From Paguma larvata (Eukaryota; Chordata; Mammalia; Carnivora; Viverridae), in the NCBI GenBank assembly GCA_030068075.1, contig CM057829.1, positions 85,985,132 to 86,049,131 of the forward strand: a stretch of 64,000 bases of DNA. The letters run 5' to 3'. The position numbers and the translations under genes were made by a program. A model generated the notes under the pieces. That model made no database searches. It was not told the origin of the DNA and worked only from the letters and a program-made list of their open reading frames with translations. This document shows positions 34,907 to 45,777 of the stretch, piece by piece (position 1 is the first letter of the stretch; each line of letters opens with the position of its first letter).

Positions 34907-36615
34907 CTTACTTCCAAGAACTACTTATTTATCGTCAAAAAAGCTTTAGCTAACACCATTGAAACACTAGTTATATTGTAAAGATATCCTATGCAGTGTC
35001 AGAATAACTTTTATTACATTATGAGTAAGATATTCCAAAGTTTTTTTTTCCAAGTAGATGTTTCCTTCATTTAAAATCAAAATTATAGTGTCATAAATCC
35101 AAAGAAAAAAAGAATTAATTTTCAAGCAACTAAAAACAGTTTTAGGAGGATTTTCAGTCTCTTAGTCAAAAAGCAAACTTTTCTATGGAACAGAGATGAT
35201 GATAAATTCTTTCTCCTCTTTGTCCAGGGCCACTATGAGTGTATGGTTATTTACCCATATGACTCTTAGAGCCTAAGAAATACTCTGTAATTTAAAACCT
35301 ACCTGAAGAAAACCATAAATTCATACAATGTTAAAGCTGAAAGCAAGTTTAAGAGGTTTTAAAGCTATATTAAGGCATTAAGACGGGATCAATAGCTAAC
35401 ATAATTAACAATGACCACTTTTTAGTGAATCCCTATATTCTTAAAGTAAAAAAAAAAATGTATATAATTTCCAAATTACTAAATCAATATGTTCTCAAAA
35501 AGAACGGAGAAAGCCAATTAAAATGACGTAGAAAAAAATAAACAAAAACTTTTACAATTGCTGAGGTTACAGTTCTTTTGTTTCTCATACAACTATGTAT
35601 ACACAAGTCTTTGGAATTCTAGTCTAGAATTTTTAGTCATTAATTGGAAGATTCATATTACAAACTGAATGTACTTATTGTATGCTTTACCTAAAAAAAT
35701 TAAGAGTTAATATACATAAAAAGGAAAAGAAAATTTGATGGTATTTAAATGATTTTTAAAGATATGGCTACAAAATAAATGGGGATGAGCATTCGTCAGT
35801 ATGAATGTGTATGTACGTACATATGATATATATATACCAATCTTGTACTACCACATGTTTTGTTTATTCTTCTTCAAGATTTTAACAATCTTTATATCCT
35901 AACAGAAAAGTAATCTACTGCCCAAATTTAAAAATATTCTTTACTAAAATATCCCCTTAAATTCTTATATAAATAACTTATCCGACAAAACTTTAGAGAA
36001 CTACATACAATATGTTTAAAGATGTGATGAATAGCACATTTAAAACTACTTTAAAAGGAGGTCAAATCTGACCTCTGGGCCATGAAGCACTACATTAACA
36101 GCTCTGCAGAAAGAAAAATGATAACGTATGAAATGAGGGCTCAGAAACTAGGACCTTATCAGTTAGAGTATGATTCGAGCCTGTAAGACAAATTGCTCAG
36201 GAAGGCAAGTCACCTTCCTGCTGTGATGAGGAGAGAGCTGAATTTCCAATGCCACTATCTCCCTCATCGTGTCTCCTAGACTTGATACCATACAGTCAAG
36301 GAATGGTGTAGAGTTTTGAAACATCTGCTACTTATCCTGAATACATTTTGTCAAAGTCACCAACTAGGATGATTTTATTTGTCCTTCAACTGGCAACTCA
36401 GTGTTTAAAATAAAAATCTTCAAAGGATATTCATTCACAGAACTATCTTATATTGTCCCTTCATTAACAAAGAACGATGATTCCATCTCAGGTTTTTAAT
36501 AAGTAAACCAAGTTTGTTATTTAAATCATTTTAAAGTTTGCTCAGTTCTTATAAATAAAATCTGTAACATTAGAAATTTAGCAAAGCCCACAAGTTGTCT
36601 CATTTGAAAGCATAC
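34907..36615. other. intronic sequence without recognised elements
   Basis: AT-rich. An alternating run (TGTATGTACGTACATATGATATATATATACC type) sits near 35810-35840. No exon other than exon 9 immediately after. Confidence 0.5.
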
Positions 36616-36678
36616 CTGAATGTTGATGGACTTTTTTAGCAATTCTTCTACAAAATTCCAGTTTGATTCCATTTGTCT
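36616..36678 (-). CDS. MMS22L: MMS22L coding exon 9 of 12 in window
   Basis: 63 nt, 21 whole codons, acceptor CTCCCTTTCTAG, donor CAG|GTATGC. It reads RQMESNWNFVEELLKKSINI then Gln. About residues 373-393. It was found from the peptide match to the family (VESNWNFVEELLKKSI in human) and the exact phases on both sides. Such a small exon between introns of 7.7 kb on each side is easily missed by gene finders. Confidence 0.93.
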
Positions 36679-37510
36679 CTAGAAAGGGAGAATATTGCAT
36701 CAAAATTATTGCTCTCAATTATGCACTCAAATTACAGTACAGCAAGCTAGTTGTGAAGTACAAATATCTTCTCTATCATCAGATATCATTATAATTTTAG
36801 ACATTCAAAAATGTCACTCCTGGACGGAGTTACTTGACAGACTTGGTAGAAAAAATTGTAACTGTTCCAATCCAATATAAACCTTAACAGAACTTGTTTT
36901 ATTACACAATGGCACTTCTATAAAATTATAAATGTTTTTAACAAATATTTAATTTTTGCTGTCAGATGTAATCTAACAGGAAAAAAAACAAACTTCACGT
37001 AGTTTTTGGAGTGTTTTATGCCTTGAGTGTTTTTCTTTATTGTGTACTTTACTCACCAGAGACTCTTTTCATTTTATGTATAATAATCTCAAGAAAGTCT
37101 ATTCTACTAAAATGTACACAGTGCTACCTCATTTAATCAGTGGTCACTTATCTGGAAAACTCCTCACAATAAGGAAGAAAGCAGAAAAGGACTTTCACAA
37201 AGCCAAAATACTTCACAAAAGTTAGGCACTGAAAAAGGCTTCACTTTCCAAAGAGAAAGCCTGGAGGAATACTCCGTTCTTAAAGCTTTGGATATGTGTA
37301 TAGTAGTCAAAACCAAAAGAAAAGAAAGTGCCTTGGAGAGGAAGCAAGTAACAACTAGTTTCTGACAGAGAGTGTAAAGGGTACAAAGGTAACTGTAACA
37401 CCTCAAAAAGCAAAGCCAGTGGCCTTATGGAAGCAAAGAGCATCATCATACCCTACCATCCCTATTATATGACCCATGAGGGGTTAAAGCATGCGCAATA
37501 GTCTCGATTT

Positions 37511-37724
37511 AAAAAATATATTTTTTTAAATGTTTGTTTATTTTTGAGAGACTGAGAGATGAAGCACAAGTGGGGGAGGGGCAGAGAGAGAGGGAGACAC
37601 AGAATCTGAAGCAGGCTCCAGGCTGTCAGCACTGAGCCCGACGCAGGGCTCAAACTCATGAACTGCGAGATCATGACCTGAGCCAAAGTCACATGCTTAA
37701 CCAACTGAGCCACCCAGGTGCCCC
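37511..37724 (-). mobile_element. feline-type SINE, gene-sense
   Basis: TTTAAATGTTTGTTTATTTT, AAGCAGGCTCCAGGCTGTCA, GAGCCCGACGCAGGGCTCAA, GAGCCACCCAGGTGCCCC. Flanks show an imperfect duplication (GCAATAGTCTCGATTTAAA before, GCAATATACTCAATTTTAAA after). Confidence 0.93.
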
Positions 37725-37829
37725 TGCAATATACTCAATTTTAAATGACTGGATAATGTTCATGTAAGATGCTGATTACGTAAAATCACTAAACAAACAT
37801 TTCCTTAATAAAGGTACTCAATGACTGTG

Positions 37830-38325
37830 GTAGCCACCCTCTAAAAGGGCCCCAAATGACCCCTGTCTCCTGGTATTCATACACTTACTTAAGCCTCCAC
37901 CCCCACTCCACTGCACACTGTGCCAGGGTTGGTCTGTTATCAAGAGCATCAATACTAATAGGAGTGATGGTATGTCACTTCCAAGATTAGGTTAGAAGAC
38001 ACTGAAGCTTCCATTTTAATGAAAATCTTTCTTGTTGACTACGTCAGGGAAAACCATAGTGTGGACAAGCCTGAAGAAGCCTACGTGATCAGTAACTAAA
38101 GCCTTCTGCCGACAAGAGAAAGCCTAGAAGCGAATCCTCCAGCTCCAGTCAAGTCTTCAGAAACTTAAGCATCTGCTGATAGTTTACTACAACCTTATGA
38201 GAGATCCTGAGCCAGAACCATCTAGATAAGCTCCTACTGTATACCTGAGCCTTAGGAAGTGAGAGATAATAAATGTTTGTTGTTCTAAGCTGCCGAATTT
38301 TGTTCTACGGTAACTGATACAACGA
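37830..38325 (+). mobile_element. MaLR (MLT1-like) LTR remnant
   Basis: TGTGGTAGCCACCCTCTAAA, GGTATTCATACACTTACTTA, ATCCTCCAGCTCCAGTCAAG, GAGAGATCCTGAGCCAGAAC, GAGATAATAAATGTTTGTTG, CTAAGCTGCCGAATTTTGTT. The ordering, with a polyadenylation-like AATAAA near the end, fits an ERVL-MaLR LTR. Subfamily uncertain. Confidence 0.6.
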
Positions 38326-38429
38326 CTCAGTTATTTTTAGGAAAAAAAAAAATCATTGACTTTTTGAAATACATTTCTGTAAATAAAGTGAATGCAAAAC
38401 TTTTATAAGGAGAAAATGTGTAGTAAAGA

Positions 38430-39070
38430 ATTCGGCCTTACCCAAAGAGAAAGTATAGCCTTTATTCTTGTCTTCTGGCGAGTAATCTCTAAGCCCTTGG
38501 AATGTTATCCCTGATAGGGATGTCTTTGTTTGCCCGGAGGTCTAGAATCATACTGGGTACTCTAACAATGTAATTGAAGGTAGAGGCTGGCCACCTTAAG
38601 GTAGGGTTGGCCATAGCCCAAAACCAACAATGTGACTTAGGCTAAGGGCTGTAGAGACCTGGAAAGTTGATCTGAAGACTGAGATTAACCATGTGGGCAA
38701 TCAATCCATCATACCTATGTAATGGAGCTCCAATAAAAACTGAACTCTGCAGCTTAGACAAGCTTTTCTGGTTGGAAATACTCCCTGCATGCTGTCACAC
38801 ACTGATGCCAGGAGACTAACGCATCTTGACAACATGGGGAGAAAACAACAGGAGCTCCACATTTGATACTTCTCCTGGACTCTGTACTATGTACTCCTCT
38901 CTTAGCTAATTTTAATTTATATTCTTTCCTTGTAATAAACCATAACCATGAATGTAATAGCTTTTACAGAGTTCTGTAAGTCTAAGCAAATTATATGGTT
39001 TTGTGAATTCTTGAACTTGGTATAAGAAATGAGAGTAGCCTTGGTAATTGGCCCTAAAACTCTCTAAAAA
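38430..39070 (+). mobile_element. LTR remnant, probably ERVL class
   Basis: ATGTAATGGAGCTCCAATAA, AGCTTTTCTGGTTGGAAATA, GCTGTCACACACTGATGCCA, TTTCCTTGTAATAAACCATA, GAGTTCTGTAAGTCTAAGCA. The AATAAA-to-GAGTTCTGT layout is that of a retroviral LTR 3' half. No coding region adjoins. Class is from memory. Confidence 0.55.
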
Positions 39071-39693
39071 TGGAAACCGTTTTATTTCATTATACTATAT
39101 GTACATTGTGTTAGGGTCTTTACATTATTACTTCCTCAAAAACAAATCTTTTCCATTTCACAGATAACACAATTTAGTCTCAGAAAGGTCATGTATACAT
39201 ACATACGAGTCAGAGCAAGGATTCTGCTCCAAAGCCAGTATTCCATTTTCTAACAGACTTCCCTCACCTTTTACCAATTCCCTTTTATATCACTCTTGAC
39301 TAAGAAAACATCACCACTAACCCCAAATGAGGAGGCATATGACAGGGCTACTGTATTTAGCTTTATCATTCCATAGCGTTAATGAGTATATTTCAATGAT
39401 TCTGTTCTATCAAGGCATTTGAATCACATCAATTACAGGTAAGTAATGTACTTCTTGTCCAAAGAATTTCAACTCTGTAGATTACAGTACTGTGGCTATA
39501 ATCTAAAACAAAAATAAACCGTAATTCGGATTAAAGAATGGCAACTATATCATGCCCAGATCAAGTCTAAGAGACCGTATCAAAGGAGACATATTTTTTT
39601 TTCCCACAGCAAAACTCAACTTTGAGCACCTACATTTTTGTTTTCTATACACTAAATTATATAAAACTTAATCTCTCTGACAGAAAGAAAATA

Positions 39694-39943
39694 GGGGGTG
39701 CTTGAGTGGCTCAGCTGATTAAGTGTCCAACTTCAGCTCAGGTCATGATCTCATAGTTTGTGAGTTTGAGCCCCACACTAGGCTCTCTGCTGTCAGCACA
39801 GACCTTGCTTCGGATCCTCTGTCCCCCTCTCTCTCTGCCCCTCCCCTCTCATGCTCTCTCTCTCTCTCTCAAACAAATAAACATTAAAGAAAGAAAGAAA
39901 AAAAAGAAAGAAAGGAAGGAAGGAAGGAAGAAGGAAGGAGGGA
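39694..39943 (+). mobile_element. feline SINE with (GAAA/GGAA)n tail
   Basis: GGGGTGCTTGAGTGGCTCAG, TCAGGTCATGATCTCATAG, CTGCTGTCAGCACAGACCTT, CAAACAAATAAACATTAAAG, then a purine-only tail of GAAA and GGAA units (39886-39943). Confidence 0.93.
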
Positions 39944-39984
39944 AATAGGAAGTCATCAATTTTGGGTTATGTTTTATATCTCTA

Positions 39985-40040
39985 ATCCCACCATCAAAAC
40001 TAAGGCATCCACATCCTCTTATCCCACCATCAAAACTAAG
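39985..40040. repeat. 20-bp direct duplication
   Basis: ATCCCACCATCAAAACTAAG occurs at 39985-40004 and exactly again at 40021-40040, separated by 16 bases. Confidence 0.95.
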
Positions 40041-40556
40041 CTTCCGGACAGGTCATGCCTCCACCACAAATATAAAATAGATAACCCATCCTCCACTTCC
40101 AGCAGACAAGGTAATCTGGTACAACTCTCATTTTAATGTTATATTTCAGACTTTTTATCTAGTCACCATTTCAGATGTTTCAAAGATGAGCATCAGCTGG
40201 CCTGACTGATTGCACTATGTTCTGAGCAGAGAAAGTACTGTTAAACTGATCCCTGCAATGCCCCAAAATATTTCTTCTCCTTAAACTATATTTGCTTTTA
40301 AAATAGATGGCAGCGATTGTGAGAAGGTAACACACCCTTATCTAAGTTGAAAGAAAACACTAAATAGAAATACATGAAAATCTAAAGCCTCTAATATGAG
40401 AAATGAGATACCAAATTTTCCCTACGAGCCTATGTTAAGCAATTGGCAAGTTTTGTGATTAAATGCACACACAGCAAAAGTTTAATCCACAAAAGAGCTT
40501 TTAAAATAAAATTTAAAAATTAAGTACATGAAACCTATTTAAAATGTAGAGATTTC

Positions 40557-40752
40557 GGGACGCCCGGGTGGCTCAGTCAGCTGGGTGTCCAACTTCGGCC
40601 TTGGGTCTGGATCTCGCAGCTCATGGGTTCAAGCCTCACGCTGGGCTCTGTGCTGTCAGCGCTTTGGATCCTTCTCTCTGCCCCTCCCCCGCTAGTGCTT
40701 TTTCTCTCCCTCTCAAAAATAAATATTTAAATTTTTTTTTAATTTAAACAAT
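40557..40752 (+). mobile_element. feline SINE with 16-bp imperfect TSD
   Basis: GGGACGCCCGGGTGGCTCAG, TCATGGGTTCAAGCCTCACG, CTGTGCTGTCAGCGCTTTGG, CAAAAATAAATATTTAAATT. Flanks AAAATGTAGAGATTTC (40541-40556) and AAAATGTAAAGACTTC (40753-40768). Confidence 0.93.
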
Positions 40753-41317
40753 AAAATGTAAAGACTTCATGCTAACTTTCTGGGCAAAGCAGTTCACATT
40801 CAAAAACTGAAACATCTCTATAGTTAACACAACACTAGAGATATTCTGAGGCAGAACGGAGGCCTAACCGTTACTACCTCATATCGCACTAGATTACTTT
40901 GAGTGGAATAAAGCAGGCTTATTAATGCATGGCCATTTTCTATATGGTAGCTGTCTATGATACTGTATCATACAAAGAAAAAAAAATTCAGATAATTTTC
41001 AAAATTCTGATCTAAATATATCGCAGATCCAAATTAATATCCTGTATAATCTCTCTAAAAGGACGAGTCAATATGCCTTTACATTCATAGATCAGAATCA
41101 TTACAGGACTTCCGAACCAAATTGACACACTTGAGAGTAAAAAGGAAAATTAACCAGATAGGATGAGGGGATAACAGGCATAACAGAAACTGTCCATGGC
41201 AAACTGGTACACGTGGTTACCATACTGAAGGTCTATTCATAAGAGAAGGCAGTCTCTAGGATGACCCCAATATCAAATTTATCTAAGTGATAAATGTAAG
41301 CTGACATTTAACTACAG

Positions 41318-41430
41318 CGTACCTCAGTTTTGTTACCTGTAAAATGGGTATGTTACTCTCTCACCTACTTCACATTACTTTACATATATAAAGGCTGCTT
41401 AGTCACTGTGAGGTATTAAACACTTTGCAA
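41318..41430 (-). mobile_element. MIR SINE fragment
   Basis: ACCTCAGTTTTGTTACCTGT AAAATGGG is the reverse-oriented MIR core. It is interrupted by the SINE target site that follows. Confidence 0.7.
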
Positions 41431-41433
41431 ATG

Positions 41434-41656
41434 TGGGGTGCCTGGGTGGCTCAGGCGGTTCAAAGTCCAACTCTTGATTTCAGCTCTGGTCATGCGCTCG
41501 GGGTTGTGAGATTGAGCCCTGTGTTGGGCTCCATGTGGAGCTTGGAGACTGCTTGAGATTCTCTCTCTCTCCTTCTCTCTCTGCCCCTACCCCACTCATG
41601 CTTGCTCTAAGTAAATAAATAACATTAAAAACACACACACGCACACACACACACAC
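41434..41656 (+). mobile_element. carnivore SINE with 15-bp TSD and CA tail
   Basis: GGGGTGCCTGGGTGGCTCAG, TTGTGAGATTGAGCCCTGTG, AGCTTGGAGACTGCTTGAGA, AAGTAAATAAATAACATTAA, ending in a (CA)n (41632-41656). Flanks AACACTTTGCAAATG (41419-41433) and AACACTTAGCAAATG (41657-41671). Confidence 0.93.
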
Positions 41657-42974
41657 AACACTTAGCAAATGCAATATGCTGAAGGCATCACCCCTAATGA
41701 AAACTAGTATCAACTAGAGATCATGAGGTTTTATTTTTTAAAGCTATTAAGTCTGGAAATAGCTGAAGCTCTCTGAGCACTCATGAATATAGGCAAAGTC
41801 TACTTTACATATACACATATACATATACATTATACATCTCTATTATTTTTATCGCACAAAAAGTTCTTTTTCAAATATCATGGTATTTTTCTCTTAAAAC
41901 CTTCTATATAAATTAAGACTTTTAAAATATATGTATTTTGGCACAAGAAAATCATACAGGAACTGCTGACATATTAGAAGATATAGGTTAAGCTATTTTA
42001 AATACAGACAATTCAATTACTATCTTGATTCAGAGCTAATAAAAGCATTAATTTTCTATGGAGTTCTCTGTATGCAATAGAAGAGTGATTTCAGCAATGC
42101 AACTGTGGGTATTTGTACCAGGACAATCCAACAGTACAACAGTAATAGTAATAATATATATTAACATGGCGAGATTATGTACCACACATGGGTGTTTGTG
42201 GAAGCCAACCTCAACCACCACTGAAATACACCATTTACTTGCATAAGTGTTAGTGGCAGTTCCAGCAAGCACTTATAACTTGAAAGCATGCTCTCTGAGG
42301 CAAGAGGCAGTAAATCTGTATCACTGGCACCTGTTACTATGATAACCACCTCAATGGGAACTCAAAGGTGCTTTTAACTAATTACCATATTTATTTACAC
42401 CGATTAAAATCAGAAATACGTACTGGGGGGAATTAAAATGGAAGAGACATAAAATGGTGATGGAAAGACATTAGAATTATAGGTAAAATTTTTGAATTAT
42501 TTTAATGTTCTAGTATTCTAATGATTCAAGATGTGAAACATTGACATATTAACTTCACGAAAATACTCCATGAAAGGCCTACTGCAATAATAATGCCAAT
42601 CTACTAAGATGTTTTGAGTATTTACTACATATCAGCATGGTAAGAACTCATGTACAGAAACAAAGGACATATAATCCTTTCCTCTGAGATGCTCGTTCCA
42701 CTGACTGCTTTCGATAAATTGGTAGAATGCTTTAATGTTGAGCTGTGTGTGAGTTTCTCAGAGAACTTTCTGATTTGTTATTTTAATTTATCTTGGGATC
42801 TCCTGAAAAGATTTTTGTTATTAGGGGGATCATTTATAAGACCTTTTGAGGCCCTTTCCATTCCTACAGGATTACTGCCCATGCTAACTGACCCTCAGAT
42901 TCCATGCATGATTTCCGAGCTGACTCCGTGCAGTATTCAAAAAGGAAGTCTGTCGAGGAACAGGTTTCATCAAC

Positions 42975-43142
42975 AATGATCCCCAAACCTGCTAGAGTGA
43001 GAACTGAGGAACTTTTTACGAGTAAGAATTCCCAAACTCCAAACCAGACTACTAAATCAGGATCTCTGGAGTTGAGATCTGGAAACTTGAATTTTTTTAC
43101 ACGTGCGGATAGGTCTGATGATAAGCCAGATTCGGGAAACAC
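42975..43142 (+). mobile_element. hAT-Charlie-type MITE relic
   Basis: ATGATCCCCAAACCTGC, CTACTAAATCAGGATCTCTG, GGAAACTTGAATTTTTTTAC, GATTCGGGAAACACT follow the common element of the CAGTGGTTCTCAAAC class. Short open frames across it on both strands are fortuitous. Confidence 0.5.
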
Positions 43143-43548
43143 TCTCCCCAGAAAAAGGTAAATTTTGAAAAAACAGACACATTGGCTTCAAGATTCCACA
43201 TGTTTATTTTATAGAACAAAATAAATGGGCTGATAGAATACTATACTATTCACTTCTGAACATGGAATAATTATACACAAATAGAGCTTCGAATATGTAT
43301 ACCAGCTAGTTTTATTCATAGGGCTTTTTAAATAACACTGTAAAAAATGTTTCTAACTAGAAATTAATATAATTAAAATCTATTTGAAGTAAACCTCAAG
43401 GTTGTTTAATAGGTTAAGATATCTTTATGAAAAGCTTCCCTAAAGAAGCATTATGCTGAAGAAATAATTTTACCTAATTATTCACAGAAACTACTAATTC
43501 ATTACTGGAGACATTTGCTTTCCCTTCAGCGATTCTACAGATTTTAAA

Positions 43549-43759
43549 TTTTTTTTTTTTTAATGTTTATTTATTTTTGAGACAGAGAGAGATAGAGCAT
43601 GAGTGGGGGAGGGCAGAGAGAGAGGGAGACACAGAATCCAGGCTCCAGGCTCCGAGCTGTCAGCACAGAGCCCGACGCGGGGCTTGAACTCACAGACCGC
43701 AAGATCATGACCTGAGCCGAAGTCGGACGCTCAACCGACTGAGCCACCCAGGCGCCCCT
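43549..43759 (-). mobile_element. near-consensus feline SINE, gene-sense
   Basis: AATGTTTATTTATTTTTGAG, CCAGGCTCCAGGCTCCGAGC, GTCAGCACAGAGCCCGACGC, GAGCCACCCAGGCGCCCC. CpGs are largely intact (CGACGCGGGG), a sign of youth. Direct repeat AGATTTTAAA at 43539-43548 and 43760-43769. Confidence 0.95.
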
Positions 43760-43774
43760 AGATTTTAAAACTAG

Positions 43775-43925
43775 AAGGCATTTTCTAAACAACCGAATCC
43801 CTTGATTTTTGGATGAGGGAACACAGGCTCAGAAAGGCCGAAGCAATTTACTGAAGGTCACACAACTACTTAGTAGCAGAGCCAGGACTACATCTCAAGT
43901 CTTCTACAAGGTGCTCTTCCTTAAA
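43775..43925 (+). mobile_element. MIR SINE fragment
   Basis: GATGAGGGAACACAGGCTCA, GAAGCAATTTACTGAAGGTC, ACACAACTACTTAGTAGCAG, AGCCAGGACTACATCTCAAG is the MIR core and right half. Confidence 0.85.
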
Positions 43926-44034
43926 CAATAAAAACATAAAAAGTACCATTTTTCAAGATGTTTACAGAAAGGTCTACAACTTCTAGATTCGGAAGCTGAA
44001 TTTATCTTTGTAGAATTGTGATTTTTTTTTTCTT

Positions 44035-44260
44035 GTAATTTTTTTTAACGTTTTATTTATTCTTGAGAGAGATAGACAGACAGACAGACAGACAGAGGAT
44101 GAGTGAGGGAGGGGCAGAGCAAGAGAGCAACACAGAATCTGAAGCAGGCTCCAGGCTCCAAGTTGTCAGCACAGAGCCCGACGCGGGGCTTGAACCCACG
44201 GCTGTGAGATCATGACCTGGGCTGAAGTCTGACGTCCAACCCAGCCACCCAGGAGCCCCT
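44035..44260 (-). mobile_element. feline SINE with (GACA)n, gene-sense
   Basis: TTTTTTAACGTTTTATTTAT, a (GACA)n run (44070-44096), GAAGCAGGCTCCAGGCTCC, CAGCACAGAGCCCGACGCGG, CAGCCACCCAGGAGCCCC. It ends (SINE head) about 100 bases past the exon 8 donor. Confidence 0.93.
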
Positions 44261-44361
44261 GTGATCTAATTTTTGTTGTGTTTTTGTGCTCGTTTACTAA
44301 TGTCTACAAAAAAATACATATTGATTAATAATATGAGAAAGTTTAGAAAATAAAATCTTAC

Positions 44362-44535
44362 CGTTTCATCTGGTGTTCCGTGGCGATCAAACTGGTAAAA
44401 CGATGCCACATGAGTGACGACCCACCAACTGAAACCTAACGGATCCCTGGGCTGGATTACAGGCACAGGCCGTCCTCGGTCACTCGATTTGTCAAAGAAG
44501 GTTTTAAGTAGTTTATTCAACCAGTTCCAAAACGA
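44362..44535 (-). CDS. MMS22L: MMS22L coding exon 8 of 12 in window
   Basis: 174 nt, 58 whole codons, acceptor CCTCTCTTTGTATAG, donor ACG|GTAAGA. It reads SFWNWLNKLLKTFF, DKSSDRGRPVPVIQ, PRDPLGFSWW, VVTHVASFYQFDRHG, TPDET. About residues 315-372. SFWNWLNKLLK and DPLGFSWW are strong hallmarks. The segment DRGRPVP appears one residue shorter than the human DRRRSSMP that I remember. Introns of 8.3 kb upstream and 7.7 kb downstream isolate this exon. A SINE (44035-44260) lies only about 100 bases past its donor. Confidence 0.95.
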
Positions 44536-45391
44536 CTATACAAAGAGAGGTAATACGATTCAGTTAAATTAAGAACATAACCTTTGGCTTGGGCTTTCTT
44601 CCTCCGTTTGTATAATTATGTATACATATAAAGAGAAAAAAAAACATGTATATGAAACTTGAAGAAGAATAAAAATACGTAGATTAAGAATTATATTAGA
44701 GCATAATTAGTACTCTAGAAAAATCCTAAGTGTTCCACAATCACATCTTCTGGTATCCAGAGGTAATGAGTATTCTGCCCTTCATAATACATCCTTCTCC
44801 TGTTTTTCTAAGTTTTGCCACATAGGCATATAAGCCTAAATCATATACTGTTTGGCTTCCCATCCCCACTTTTTTATGCATGTTTGTATTCGTAAGGGGC
44901 TTAATTCTATTCTTTATAACTTGCTTCTTTTTCTCAACATTGTGTTTCTGAGATTCATCCATATTAATGAGTATGGGCCTAGTTCATCAAAGTATTCCAA
45001 TATAGGACTATATGAGAAACCATTTACCTGATACACTGTTGCTGAACATTTGATGAGTTCTTAGTAAGTTTTTTTTCTAGGTATTTGTCCATTTCATAAA
45101 CATTTTCAAGTTATTAGGCATACAGTGATGACAATATCTCAACTTTTAAAAGTATCTGCAGAATCTGAAGTCATGTTCCTTTTTAAATTTCTAGTATTGA
45201 CTCTGTAATCATTTCAAGAGATATTAGCCAATTTTAGTAACTTTTAAAGAATCAACTTGTGACTGTTTTAATCTTTTTCTGTTTTGATCTTTGTTATTTT
45301 TAATGTTACAAATTTGTGTTAGTTTTACTTGCTACCTTTCCCTTTCTTTGGGTTTATTATGCAGGGATTTTCCCCTAACTTCTATATGCTG

Positions 45392-45599
45392 ATTTTTTTT
45401 TAAGTTTATTTATTTATTTTGAGAGAGAGAAAGAGCACACATGCGAGTAGGGGAAGGGCAAAGAGGAAGAAAGAATTCCAAGCAAGCTCCGAGCTATTAG
45501 ACCAGAGCCGCAAGTAGAGCTCCATCTCAGGAATCCTGAGGTCACAACCTGAGCCAAAATCAAGAGTCAAATGCTTAACTGAGCCATCCAGGCACCCCT
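45392..45599 (-). mobile_element. diverged feline SINE inserted in old L1
   Basis: TTTAAGTTTATTTATTTATT, GAGAGAGAAAGAGCACACAT, CCAAGCAAGCTCCGAGCTAT, CAACCTGAGCCAAAATCAAG, GAGCCATCCAGGCACCCC. Confidence 0.9.
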
Positions 45600-45661
45600 A
45601 TGATAAATTCTTAGTTCATTAATTTTCAACTTTTTCCCTCTCTAACATTCTTAAAGTTATA

Positions 45662-45777
45662 AATTTCAGGACTCTGCAATGGCAGAGCCTAACACGGAAC
45701 TCTCTCTCTCTCTAACCCTCCCTACTTGCATGCGTGTGTGAGCTCACTCTCTCAAATATAAATAAACTTAAAAAAAA
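45662..45777 (+). mobile_element. 5'-truncated SINE with TSD
   Basis: Only the 3' half is present: GACTCTGCAATGGCAGAGCC, (CT)n, CAAATATAAATAAACTTAAA. It lies between direct repeats AAAGTTATA at 45653-45661 and 45778-45786. The head with the polymerase III promoter is absent. Confidence 0.75.

Larger units (their letters stand above)
28899..36615 (-). other. MMS22L intron 9 (7717 bp)
   Basis: Contains L2 (29525-29790), then a cluster of five SINEs and one L1 between 30471 and 33898, then a small DNA-transposon-like relic (34799-34906). 34907-36615 is AT-rich with nothing recognised. Confidence 0.8.
36679..44361 (-). other. MMS22L intron 8 (7683 bp)
   Basis: Repeat-dense: six SINEs (37511, 39694, 40557, 41434, 43549, 44035), two adjacent LTR remnants (37830-39070), two MIRs and an hAT relic. 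41820-42840 has short open frames but no recognisable gene. Confidence 0.8.

Noticed and set aside
42650..42979. 109-codon plus-strand open frame and overlapping minus frame 42864-43142
   Set aside because: Antisense to the gene, overlapping an hAT relic, with no recognisable product. Both strands open at once suggests chance.
43571..43792. Open frames in SINEs (also 33650-33880, 37465-37713, 62169-62453, 4411-4662, 32010-32255)
   Set aside because: All share the peptide look AQSVKxPTLAQVMIS or its frame shadows, which is translated SINE sequence repeated across the window. Not genes.
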